From assembly GCF_030867145.1 (NCBI RefSeq), contig NC_134439.1:5431379-5495378 (forward strand): a DNA stretch of 64,000 nucleotides. The letters run 5' to 3'. Shown in pieces: positions 39,301 through 44,626 of this stretch; the first letter of the stretch is position 1; each line of letters starts with the position of its first letter. The notes under the pieces were generated by a model, which had not been told where the DNA came from, searched no databases, and saw only the letters and a list, made by a program, of their open reading frames with translations. Both the position numbers and the translations under genes were made by a program. The stretch is from Opisthocomus hoazin (lineage: Eukaryota > Chordata > Aves > Opisthocomiformes > Opisthocomidae).

Positions 39301-40302
39301 TTGCAGCAGGATTTTTCCTGCCTGGCTGGTGAGGACAGCGGCGCAGGGGGATGCAGCCACCATCCCTCCCCGCTCCGTCCTTCCCAGCAGCGTCGCCGGG
39401 GCTTGGCTCAGTGCTCCTTGCTGGGGTGTGGGTCCCTGGGGAGCATCAGGATCCCAATCCAGGGAGCACTGGGATCCCAACCCGGGGACCATTGGGATCC
39501 CAACCCAGGGAGCATGAGGATCCCAACATGGGGAGCATCGGGATCCTAATCCAGGGGGCACTGAGATCCCAACCCAGGGAGCATCACTATCCCAATCCAG
39601 GGAGCACTGAGACTCCTGGGATCCCTTCCCGGACTCCTGGGACCCATTAAATGCCCGAAACAGGCAGCATGGGACTTGCTGTGGTGCGCATCACTTTTAA
39701 CATCTTGTTAAAAAAAAAACCCTATTTTGATGGCAAACCTCTTACACCTGTGTGTGCTAATTTCTCCTCTTACTTGCCTGGTGGGGTGGAGGTTTTCTCT
39801 GTTATTATTTGACTCAAATATCTGCTGTCAGAGGGAAAATCACGCGTAAATCTGGGGAGGGAATGTGTTACCCAAGCATAATCCATGTGGAGGGGCTTCA
39901 CAGAGCTCCGGGCTGGAGCCTGGGACATCCCCAGGGTTGACACCTGTAACTAAACTACCCCAAAATATCAGAGTGGGAATTAAACGCTGGATTTCTGAGC
40001 GAGCCGTAGGACGCAGGGGGAGAGCGGGGTGGGAGGAAGAGCAGGGTTAGGAAGGACAGCAAAGGATTTACCAGGGGCAAAGGTGGGATGGGAGCATCTT
40101 CTGGTGGGAGCCTCGGTAGATCCAGGTGCCGAAGGGAGGGACCTGAGCCGCGTCCCCTGCCCCAGCACTAAGCCCGCATCCCTCCGCTGGCTCTCCCCAG
40201 GAGTACCACGTCTACGGCTGGTGGGTCGGAGAGCTCAACGACGCGGTCGGCATCGTCCCGAAGGATTACCTGGCGGCTGCCTACGACCTGGAGGAGCGAT
40301 GA
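7712..40302 (+). CDS. SKAP1: SKAP1 (SKAP55) T-cell adaptor, 3' part of gene: PH domain, acidic linker, SH3 domain
   Basis: Spliced CDS of eight exons: 7712-7792, 8701-8784, 10242-10366, 11120-11183, 11972-12136, 17621-17683, 24202-24314 and 40201-40302. All junctions are GT..AG with consistent phases, giving 264 residues plus TGA. Human SKAP1 is about 359 residues, so roughly 95 N-terminal residues (helical dimerisation region) are encoded upstream of the window. Visible domains, numbered from the first complete codon: PH domain about 15-118, starting [21 protein letters not shown]; acidic linker 119-195 with tyrosine motifs LYNDVD and DIYEVLP; SH3 about 203-262 with [16 protein letters not shown] and GIVPKDY. 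In the family it is a cytosolic adaptor that works with ADAP/FYB in T-cell receptor inside-out signalling to integrins. SKAP2 is the alternative paralogue, but linker sequence, C-terminus and synteny with SNX11/CBX1 favour SKAP1. The first visible exon starts in phase 2, so the previous exon must end with one base of a codon, probably G. Confidence 0.95.
7793..8700 (+). other. SKAP1: SKAP1 intron, nothing further seen
   Basis: A 908-bp intron between the first two visible PH exons. It is AT-richer than later introns and has T-rich stretches. No repeats or motifs worth naming. Confidence 0.9.
8701..8784 (+). CDS. SKAP1: SKAP1 coding exon: PH domain beta strands 1-3
   Basis: The polypyrimidine tract ttttctttctag precedes the exon; the donor is gtaagt. 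The 84 nt encode [16 protein letters not shown] followed by the aromatic run TFYYYANEK, nearly the same as in mammalian SKAP1 and SKAP2. The WQKRWCVL stretch is the classic PH beta-2 strand with its basic residues. Confidence 0.95.
8785..10241 (+). other. SKAP1: SKAP1 intron, nothing further seen
   Basis: A 1457-bp intron between PH exons. No exon, repeat family or RNA gene recognised on either strand. Confidence 0.9.
10242..10366 (+). CDS. SKAP1: SKAP1 coding exon: PH domain middle
   Basis: Acceptor ttcttcttccag and donor gtagga flank 125 nt. It encodes [33 protein letters not shown] and CPGKRTYE. The phase joins cleanly at both ends. The FEL...RTYEF pattern across the next junction is typical of SKAP-family PH domains. 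Confidence 0.95.
10367..11119 (+). other. SKAP1: SKAP1 intron with old SINE remnant
   Basis: A 753-bp intron. The only recognisable element is the MIR-like stretch at about 10965-11055. Otherwise ordinary. Confidence 0.9.
10965..11055 (+). mobile_element. Ancient MIR/CORE-SINE-like fragment
   Basis: The order of sub-motifs follows the MIR core: a GGAACAGGGAGATAAAAGAAGTGAAATGG stretch, then CCCAGAGTCACAGGGTAGAAAATGGTGGATCCAGGAT and a pyrimidine-rich tail, as in the 'gaggcacagagaagtgaa...aaggtcacacag...ggcagagccaggat' pattern. It is much decayed. A RepeatMasker run against amniote SINE consensi would settle it. Confidence 0.5.
11120..11183 (+). CDS. SKAP1: SKAP1 coding exon: PH C-terminal helix
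   Basis: Acceptor cctctctccag and donor gtgagt flank 64 nt. It encodes [21 protein letters not shown], the C-terminal alpha helix that closes the PH fold, with the near-invariant tryptophan in EDWVDQI. An old MIR-like SINE remnant lies about 65 bp upstream of the acceptor. Confidence 0.95.
11184..11971 (+). other. SKAP1: SKAP1 intron, nothing further seen
   Basis: A 788-bp intron between the PH-closing exon and the acidic-linker exon. No recognisable element. Confidence 0.9.
11972..12136 (+). CDS. SKAP1: SKAP1 coding exon: acidic linker with tyrosine motifs
   Basis: Acceptor cctctgccag and donor gtgagc flank 165 nt. It encodes [21 protein letters not shown], then a Ser/Thr/Asn-rich spacer, and ends [12 protein letters not shown]. 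Both tyrosine motifs that mark the SKAP1 linker (YDDID-like and YEVLP) are kept. The first is a likely SH2-binding phosphosite by family knowledge. The spacer between them is divergent from human. Confidence 0.93.
12137..17620 (+). other. SKAP1: SKAP1 intron, 5.5 kb
   Basis: Alternates GC-rich stretches (13.8-14.2 and 15.0-16.3 kb, with CpG and long chance open frames) with AT-rich islands at about 12860-12950, 14385-14600, 16345-16500 and 16880-17080. A GGGAAACTGAGGCAC motif lies at 15422-15436. No exon recognised. Confidence 0.85.
14385..14600. promoter_or_regulatory. Candidate conserved non-coding element
   Basis: AT-rich, non-repetitive island between GC-rich flanks with GTTAATGAAG, GTGATAAATTT and GGGTAATTTTAT homeodomain-type cores. 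No coding potential. Support is compositional only. Confidence 0.25.
17621..17683 (+). CDS. SKAP1: SKAP1 coding exon: short acidic/serine linker
   Basis: Only 63 nt, after a C9-AG acceptor and before donor gtaaga. It encodes [20 protein letters not shown]. It replaces the human segment that carries the RK pair of the RKxxYxxY motif. Identification rests on phase continuity, acceptor and donor quality and the DEE start matching human LPDEE. Confidence 0.85.
19170..19188. repeat. (CA)n microsatellite
   Basis: About nine uninterrupted CA dinucleotides following CGCG. Confidence 0.9.
21480..21860 (-). mobile_element. Possible ancient CR1/L3-like remnant
   Basis: Scattered similarity to the reverse-complemented 3' ORF of CR1-type LINEs, notably 'ATCAAATCTGGGCACAGGACTCCAGATG', which parallels the 'gtgcccagaactggacacagtactccagatg' block seen in the clear copies. 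Very decayed; it could be coincidence. Confidence 0.3.
23317..24112 (-). mobile_element. CR1 LINE, 5'-truncated, reverse orientation, with internal deletion
   Basis: Read on the minus strand it has CR1 reverse-transcriptase residues ([20 protein letters not shown]), then jumps to the C-terminal block [21 protein letters not shown] and on to [10 protein letters not shown]. The 3' end carries the ATTCTGTGACTCTGTG-type octamer repeat (seen as cagaatcacagagtcaca on +). The catalytic core between ENWL and AERDLG is missing, so this copy is dead. It sits about 90 bp upstream of a SKAP1 exon. Confidence 0.93.
24202..24314 (+). CDS. SKAP1: SKAP1 coding exon: SH3 domain N-terminal half
   Basis: Acceptor tcttctcccag and donor gtaaga flank 113 nt. 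It encodes [16 protein letters not shown], then [21 protein letters not shown]. The SH3 RT loop and the DELSF..GD signature are present. The basic pair expected three and four residues before the first tyrosine of DYxxY is Pro-Trp here (see findings). Confidence 0.95.
24421..24475. repeat. Near-perfect inverted repeat (hairpin), arms about 23 bp, 7-nt loop
   Basis: The left arm TGGAGGGGGGAGTGGGATGC at 24421 continues CGGG. The right arm CCCTGGCATCCCACTCCCCC continues CTCC. The arms pair fully except for one extra base in the right arm. It could form a cruciform or an RNA hairpin in the SKAP1 pre-mRNA, about 110 nt after the donor site at 24315. Confidence 0.85.
24850..25998. repeat. Minisatellite, about 66-67-bp unit, about 17 copies
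   Basis: The core ctttgcacccc recurs at about 24872, 24939, 25004, 25080, 25149, 25215, 25282, 25348, 25414, 25481, 25548, 25614, 25690, 25757, 25823, 25890 and 25956. Spacing is 65-69 bp, with two 76-bp units carrying an extra ggtggtgtt-like piece. Unit variants repeat at about 266 bp, a four-unit higher-order period. Confidence 0.95.
27055..27300. promoter_or_regulatory. Candidate conserved non-coding element
   Basis: AT-rich, non-repetitive, with CCCAATTAATTTCG, AGAATTAATCTC and a perfect 17-bp inverted repeat GTGTGTTTGAAACACAC at 27230-27246. Flanked by GC-rich sequence. Enhancer-like by composition only. Confidence 0.28.
27984..28003. repeat. G20 homopolymer
   Basis: Twenty consecutive G. 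Prone to length error in sequencing and to quadruplex formation. Confidence 0.9.
28575..29400. repeat. Minisatellite, 53-bp unit, about 16 copies
   Basis: The core GCTGCATCCC(A)AATTTTG recurs at about 28583, 28636, 28685, 28738, 28791, 28844, 28897, 28946, 28998, 29051, 29104, 29157, 29210, 29263, 29315 and 29368. Period is 53 bp, with two 49-bp units. Spacer words such as CATCCATGAGGACTCACCCAC are shared. Unrelated to the 66-bp array 2.6 kb upstream. Confidence 0.95.
29640..30030. promoter_or_regulatory. Candidate conserved non-coding element
   Basis: About 390 bp of AT-rich, single-copy sequence directly after the 53-bp array, with many TAAT/TTTATTA cores (ATAATAAATTC, CGAGTAATTTTT, GAATTTATTAGG, CCTTTATTAGAC). 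The sharp change from GC-rich repeat to this composition is what one sees for deeply conserved intronic elements. Conservation was not tested. Confidence 0.35.
30306..30349. repeat. (TA)n microsatellite, about 22 units
   Basis: Uninterrupted TA dinucleotides flanked by TTATT and AAAAATATG. Likely polymorphic. Confidence 0.92.
32100..32780. promoter_or_regulatory. Candidate conserved non-coding element(s)
   Basis: AT-rich single-copy blocks (about 32150-32190, 32330-32450 and 32560-32780) with GATAATACCCATCACGTAATC, TGCTAATTTTCATC, ATTAAAATGCTAATTT and GTCTAATTGCAGCC. They end abruptly where the C-rich array starts. Enhancer-like by composition only. Confidence 0.28.
32955..34495. repeat. C-rich minisatellite, 1.5 kb, degenerate 15-bp-type units
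   Basis: Built from variants of CCCCCCGCACCCCGG, GTATCCCTCCCGGAC and CATCCCCCCGGCA. Early units are regular; later ones (about 33600 onward) are more diverged (CCCTGCACCCCC, CCCCGGACC). The plus strand is strongly C-biased and almost free of stop codons. It therefore shows overlapping Pro-rich open frames of up to 526 codons on + and 441 on -, with no start context, homology or splice structure. Confidence 0.93.
34559..34912 (-). mobile_element. CR1 LINE 3' fragment, more diverged subfamily
   Basis: Begins with AATCACAGACTGGTTTGGGTGGGAAGGGAC and passes through the CTGGGCAGCCCATGCCAGGGTTTCACCACCC, TTCCCCCTTGTCCCGTCG and CCTTTACGTATTGAAAAGCTGCAAGG blocks of CR1 3' ends read in reverse. It is distinct in sequence from the other four copies, so it is another subfamily. 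Confidence 0.85.
35021..35036. repeat. C16 homopolymer
   Basis: Sixteen consecutive C. Confidence 0.88.
35450..36000. promoter_or_regulatory. AT-rich island followed by CpG-rich island inside SKAP1 intron
   Basis: 35450-35640 is AT-rich single-copy sequence. From about 35640 it turns CpG-rich (GCGCGGCAGAGCCGCGCGGAG, GGAGCCGCGCGC) around GCTTTATGGAATAAATATTAATACG, then runs into a (CGTC)n-like stretch at about 35865-35900. This could be an intronic CpG-island promoter or a conserved element. No transcript evidence is available from sequence. Confidence 0.25.
36348..36694. repeat. Minisatellite, 24-bp unit, about 14 copies
   Basis: Variants of GGTGGGATGGGACACATGGACCCC repeat at 24-bp steps (for example 36441, 36465, 36489). 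As 24 is a multiple of three, both strands show open octapeptide repeats (DTWTPVGW-like on +), which I regard as artefacts. Confidence 0.92.
37035..37320. promoter_or_regulatory. Candidate conserved non-coding element with PBX/HOX-type site
   Basis: AT-rich single-copy block with AACAATAATGTATGACAC, AGCACTAATAATGGGC, GCAATCATAAACCGATAAG and ATCCATCA at 37242-37249 (reverse complement TGATGGAT, the HOXB1/PBX-type core). One such octamer is expected by chance at this scale, so the case rests on block composition and clustering. Confidence 0.3.
37623..37942. repeat. Minisatellite, 42-bp unit, about 7.5 copies
   Basis: Unit GGGACCCCGCTTTCCTCCTC plus CTTAGAAGGTTTCCACCATGCA (42 bp). Two variants (CTTAGAAGG/GCTTTCCTCC and CTTACAAGG/ATTTTCCCCC) partly alternate, giving an 84-bp higher-order pattern. 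Because 42 is divisible by three, minus-strand frames show a 14-residue repeat ([14 protein letters not shown]) that is not evidence of a gene. Confidence 0.94.
38600..39170. promoter_or_regulatory. Candidate conserved non-coding element
   Basis: AT-rich single-copy block with GCATGTAATTAGGTAG, TAAAAATTAGCATAATTAACG, ACTTAAACATTATTGC, GTTTTAATTC and ATTTGCATTTTCC (octamer-like, about 39075). Among the strongest element-like composition in the window. Conservation was not tested. Confidence 0.35.
39449..39611. repeat. Minisatellite, 23-bp unit, about 7 copies
   Basis: Head-to-tail units GGATCCCAATCCAGGGAGCACTG, GGATCCCAACCCGGGGACCATTG and so on, seven in register at 23-bp steps. Confidence 0.93.
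40201..40302 (+). CDS. SKAP1: SKAP1 last coding exon: SH3 C-terminal half and stop
   Basis: Acceptor ggctctccccag. The 102 nt encode [33 protein letters not shown] and TGA at 40300-40302. The double tryptophan of the SH3 ligand groove and the GIVPKDY motif are present. The ending DLEER corresponds to human EVEER. Confidence 0.96.
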   Translation, partial: EYHVYGWWVGELNDAVGIVPKDYLAAAYDLEER

Positions 40303-41120
40303 GGACCACCCGGGTGAGAGGTGCCACCCTGGGGTGCAGCCGCTGGGGATGGGGCGTGGAGGCGGGTGCTGGGGAGGTGGCTCCGTTCCTGGGGTGCCCT
40401 GGCATCTCCGGGGTGCCGAGCCTCGGGGACTGTCTTTGGCTCCATCTCCTGGTGTCCATTTTACTTGGGAGCAAGCGAGACTGGGAAGCACAGTCACAGC
40501 TGAGGGACAATGCCACCCTGCGCGGTGTCCCTGCCTGGATTTCGAGTCCTTCAAGCTCTGGAAGAAACGTGGTAAAACCACGGCAGCCACCTCCGTCGGG
40601 CCAGGCAAGCTGTGTGTCACCGGCTGTGACACCGACGCTGGCACCAAGCGCTGCATATGCAGTGTTCCGCCCCCCCAAAAAAAAAACCGTTATGGTTTCC
40701 CATTTGGGGAAACTGAGGCACAGAGCAGGGCTGGGAAAGTGGAGGGGCCCTGCAGCCTGGGCAGCGAGACCTCCCTGTTTGCCGGGAGATCTCCCACCCT
40801 TGTTGTCCCCCCGTGCCCACGAGGCATCGACTTGTGAGGCTGCGTCAGCCCCAGTCCGCGTCTCGGTGTCCCCCTCCCCACCGTCACCCGTGTCTCTCCC
40901 CCTCCCCGAATCCAGGTGCTTCTCTCCCTGGCCACGCTGCGCTGCCGGCGAGATTGTCCCCACTGCTACGGGACCCCGTGGCACGAAGCGACCCCCCGCC
41001 CCGTCACCCGGCCACGCAAGGTGCCCCGGAGCCCCGCTCTGCCCCTCGGTACCCGCTGTGATGCTGCCGGGCGCGGCGGGGGGCCGGCAGCCCACAATAA
41101 AGCCATTTTCCTCTCCACGT
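40303..41120 (+). other. SKAP1: SKAP1 3' untranslated region
   Basis: Runs from the TGA to just past a canonical AATAAA at 41096-41101, followed by a GT-rich stretch (about 41120-41160) fitting a cleavage/polyadenylation site. The cleavage position is inferred. The UTR is GC-rich and contains a GGGAAACTGAGGCAC motif at 40707-40721 after an A-run. No other gene is seen. Confidence 0.6.
41096..41101 (+). terminator. SKAP1: SKAP1 polyadenylation signal AATAAA
   Basis: Canonical AATAAA about 0.8 kb after the SKAP1 stop codon, the first such hexamer downstream of it on the plus strand, with GT-rich sequence after it. Confidence 0.65.
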
Positions 41121-43514
41121 TTGGCTGCTCCAGGCTTTGGTGGGGGTCTGGAGCCGGAGCCGGGTGTGGGCAGCGGCCCCTCGCCCCCAGCCCCAGCTCT
41201 GAGCATCTTCAGACCCCTCTGGTCCAAGCCCACCCCAAGCCCACCATGAGGAATTACCCAGCGCATCCTCATCATCCTCCTCCCGCACTTGGCTGAAGGG
41301 CCACTAGATGGTGGTAGGGACCTGCTGACTGCAGCATCCCGGGGAGGGTGCCCAACCCCCCCGGCACCCACCACCCCCGGCACCCACCAGCCCCCCCGGC
41401 ACCCACCAGCCCTCAGCTGGGGCACGCTGATGCCGAAGCGGGAGCATCGCCCGTGGGCTGAGTCCGGGACCAGCTGCTCCCAAGCCCGGCTGTGCAGAGG
41501 TTTGGAAGCCAGGGACAACCCCGGGGGTGCCCAGGGGGCTGCGGGGACGCAGCCGAACCCGTCCCAGCACCCGCTGCCTTGTCGGGGTCCCGCACACGGC
41601 CTCGCTCGCACCCACGGAGGCACCTCCCTGGCAGGCGTTTATCTGGCGTGGAAGATGTTTGTGGGATGCCCAGAGCTCAGCTCGGCTCAAATCCCTCCGG
41701 TGTCCCCGAGCTGCTCTTCCAGGCCCGGCTCCCCACAGCGTGGGTGACCCCGAGCAGCCGTGGGAACCCGTGCCGGGATCTGGGCACCGGGAGAGGGACG
41801 CGCTCCCTCGGCTCTGCCCCTCGGTGCGATGCTCAGCGCTGCCCTGGCTCCGTGGCCCCATCCGTGAGCATCTCACCCAGGACCAGTTCATTTCTGAGGC
41901 AGCTGCAGGGCCCAGTATCCATCTCCACCATTCCTGGGAGCCCTTTGGGATCCTGGCAGGGAGGAGCCGATGCTGAAGAGCATCAGGACCACTCCTGAAG
42001 AGCATCAGGGGGTCAGATCCTGCCCCAGCTTCACCAACTCAGCCAGGATGCCTGGGCTGAGACCTTCACGCTCGGCTTGAGGAGGGGCTGGGGAGATGGG
42101 CGCAGGCTGCTTTGGCCAAGCCCAAGCTGCTCCAGCCCCGGGTCGGAGCAGGACCCCCCACCCCCGGCACTGTGCACTCCATCGGCTCAGGGAAGCACCA
42201 CGGTTGATTTGCCCAGACCGAGAGCCAGCCTTCCAGGGCCGGGAGGAGAAGATGCGCTGTCTGGAGAGCCTGGCCCGCTTCCAAGCGGCGAGGCTGTTTT
42301 CCTGGCAGGCGGTGGGGAGGAGAGAGACGTGCCAGGCTGCGAGGGCGCGGGGAGGGGGCCAAGCCGTCCTCGCCTGCTCCGCGTGAGCAAGGTTACCTGG
42401 AGCAGCTCTGGGTGCCCACCCTGTCCCCGACCCCTCGCAGGGTTGCGGCTCCGTGCCCAGAGCTGGCTCACCGGCTGCCACAACCCCCGGCACGGCACTC
42501 GCCTGCAGCCATGGCGGGGCTGAGCCGACCCCGTGCGTGGCAGAGGGGACTGTCCCCATGGCCCCCAGCCTCCGCAGCAAGGCAGCCCCGGGGGGCACCG
42601 ACGCTCAGCTCTGGCACAGGGCTGCTCCCCCAGCCCCCGCCAGCTCTGCCTCTGAGTCACTGTTTTCCCCGACAGCTTTGCAAAGCTGATCAACACCACT
42701 AAAAATAATTTCTGACGGGCTCCGAATCACAGCCAGCAGCGGGGCTGCAGCCCTGAGGGGGACGGATGGGCTCCACGGGCCCCGCAAGGAGCCAGGAGCG
42801 GGGACGGAGCCCCAAGCTCCAGCATCCTCACGGGAAAATCCACCTTGGCTGCCGGCAAGGCGTCGAGCGAAGGCTGCGGCAGTGCCAGGCCGAGCTCCCG
42901 GTGCAAACCGTGCCGGGGGAGCGGAGGGAGCCGGATACGGCCCCGGCCGAGGGCGCGTTGCCTGCGTGAGGCTGCGCACGGGCGAAGGCCACACGTGGGC
43001 ACAGGAGCGGGTCCGTGGGCGCAGGAGCAGGTCGGTGGGCGCAGCTGGCCTCACAGCTGCGCCATTTGGAGCTGCACACTCATGAATATACATGAATATG
43101 CATGAGGGGGGGCAGCCAATGGCAGCGGCGCTCCGGCGCGGCAGCAGCTGCCAGCCTTCGCAATGAACTTCTCCTGACATTTCGGATGTGACTCGATGGG
43201 TTTTCCAGCCCTCCCTGCCCCCCTCGCCGGTGCTTCCCAGCCCCCCACGCAGGGCCGAGACCCCACAAACCTCGCTTCGAGGCCAGGGTGGGACCCTCAG
43301 CCCTGCCTGTCCCCTGCCACCACCCCGGGGCTGGCCCCAGCACCCCATGCTGGCCCCAGGGACTTGTCTGATTCCCCAGGCAGGGGTTTTGGCAGCTCCA
43401 GCCCCACGGTAAGAGGTGCAAGCACCCCCTTTCCCCTGAAGCCATCCATCTGCAATTAGCTCGGCCTCAGCTCCCTCCGCCCACGCAGCAAGGACACACT
43501 TTGCCAGCAAGCAG
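41121..43514. other. Convergent intergenic region SKAP1 / SNX11
   Basis: A 2.4-kb GC-rich gap between the SKAP1 and SNX11 polyadenylation signals. Open frames of up to 301 codons occur on both strands but match nothing I recognise and fit stop-poor GC-rich DNA. A short AT patch at 43078-43106 repeats ATGAATAT/CATGAATATGCATGA and is followed by a CCAAT box and CpG-rich sequence. Confidence 0.7.
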
Positions 43515-44484
43515 TTAAGTCCCTTCTACTTCATTTTTATTTCAAGTCAGAGCACGTCAGCTCTGCCTTCACCAGTGCTGAGGGTGGGAGGAAAAGGTGC
43601 AGGAGAGCACAGGGAGGGGCATCAGGAGTAACCAGAGCCCAAGAGCTGCCGGACACCGACTCCACAGCAGCTACACGCTCCTTTTTCTGAGCAAGCCAGA
43701 TCCTGGCTGTGAGGCTCCTCGTTCTGCCCTGTGCATGGCAGGCGGTGTGTGAGGAAGGAGGTTTGCCCCCCCTCTCGGAAGGGCAGGGGGGACAAACTGC
43801 CCCCCTCCATCTCCCTGTGCTCCTGGGGGAGCGCAGCTCCGTTCGCCCCAGCTGCAGGCGACCGGTGGGGTGAGCCATGCCAGGAGGCCCCAGCTGCGGA
43901 CACGGCCTCCGCACCCCACGTGTGGGCTCCACGCAGATGAGACCTCCCCCACCCCACCCCAGGAGCTGCACAGCACGGCCGTGACCGGGGAAACGCAGCC
44001 TCCCATGGCTGCAGCACAGAGGGGAGCACGGGGGACCGAATTGAGGAGACCTGCCGGGCAGTGGCCAGCCTCTGCTCCACCACGGAAAGCCTTCCTCCAT
44101 CGTGCTGGACGTGAGCCAGCGTCTCCCGCCCTGCCCCGGGCCAGGGACACGCCAAGAGCTGGCACCACCACCTAACTGAGCCCTGCTACTGCTCCAGTCA
44201 GAGAGCAAAGGCCACGGGAACAACAAACACAGATTTCACGAACCACTAGATCTCTCCTCCAAAGAGAAGAGCGAAACGAATGTGCTGCCTGGGACATCAA
44301 GGACAGTCAAGAGTCAGCAGGGAGAGAGCACGTGAGCCCTGGACACCGCAGAGCCCGCGACAGGGCCCTGTTCCCAGCGCAGCCCCAGTCCCACCAGCCT
44401 GGACGTCCCTCCTGCTCAGCAGCGGTCCCTCTTCCAGCGAGGGCTGCAGGTCCCGGGGAAGGCAGGCGAGGTCAGAGGAGCCGG
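43515..44484 (-). other. SNX11: SNX11 3' untranslated region
   Basis: From the TGA at 44485-44487 to just past the minus-strand AATAAA. GC-rich, without recognised repeats. Extent inferred from the polyadenylation signal. Confidence 0.55.
43536..43541 (-). terminator. SNX11: SNX11 polyadenylation signal
   Basis: TTTATT on the plus strand, AATAAA on the minus strand, about 950 nt after the SNX11 stop. It is the first one found downstream in SNX11 direction; assignment is inferred. Confidence 0.55.
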
Positions 44485-44626
44485 TCACTGCATCTCACGC
44501 CGTCCGCCCAAGGGCTCAGCCGGCTCATCCAGGCTGTCCGAGTGCGTGTCGTCCGTGCCGAAGTCGCTCCAGTACGGGAAGGTCTCTAGGCAGCTTGGAC
44601 CCTGCGGGCTTCCCAGGCCGGCACAG
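44485..44626 (-). CDS. SNX11: SNX11 last coding exon
   Basis: Acceptor ctctcttgccag, then [47 protein letters not shown] and TGA. The phase fits the previous donor exactly. The acidic/serine tail resembles an ordinary sorting-nexin tail but not the longer human C-terminus. An additional exon in the 2-kb intron cannot be excluded, though none was seen. Confidence 0.78.

Larger units (their letters stand above)
24315..40200 (+). other. SKAP1: SKAP1 last intron, 15.9 kb, rich in tandem repeats
   Basis: Separates the two SH3 exons. It holds at least six unrelated tandem arrays (listed separately), a weakly CR1-like stretch at 34559-34912, mononucleotide runs, a TA microsatellite, and AT-rich candidate regulatory islands between the arrays. 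No coding exon recognised. Long frames in the arrays follow from unit lengths divisible by three or from lack of T/A. Confidence 0.85.

Noticed and set aside
7712-40302. Assignment to SKAP2 instead of SKAP1
   Set aside because: The linker [17 protein letters not shown] and YEVLP, the DLEER C-terminus and the SNX11/CBX1 neighbourhood fit SKAP1; SKAP2 is on the HOXA side.
40029-41623. 406-codon (+) and 462-codon (-) frames around the SKAP1 last exon
   Set aside because: The + frame is a run-on through intron and 3'UTR, the - frame is antisense to the real exon. GC-rich DNA explains both.
42605-43510. 301-codon minus-strand frame in the SKAP1-SNX11 gap
   Set aside because: No recognisable motif, no splice context, GC-rich composition.
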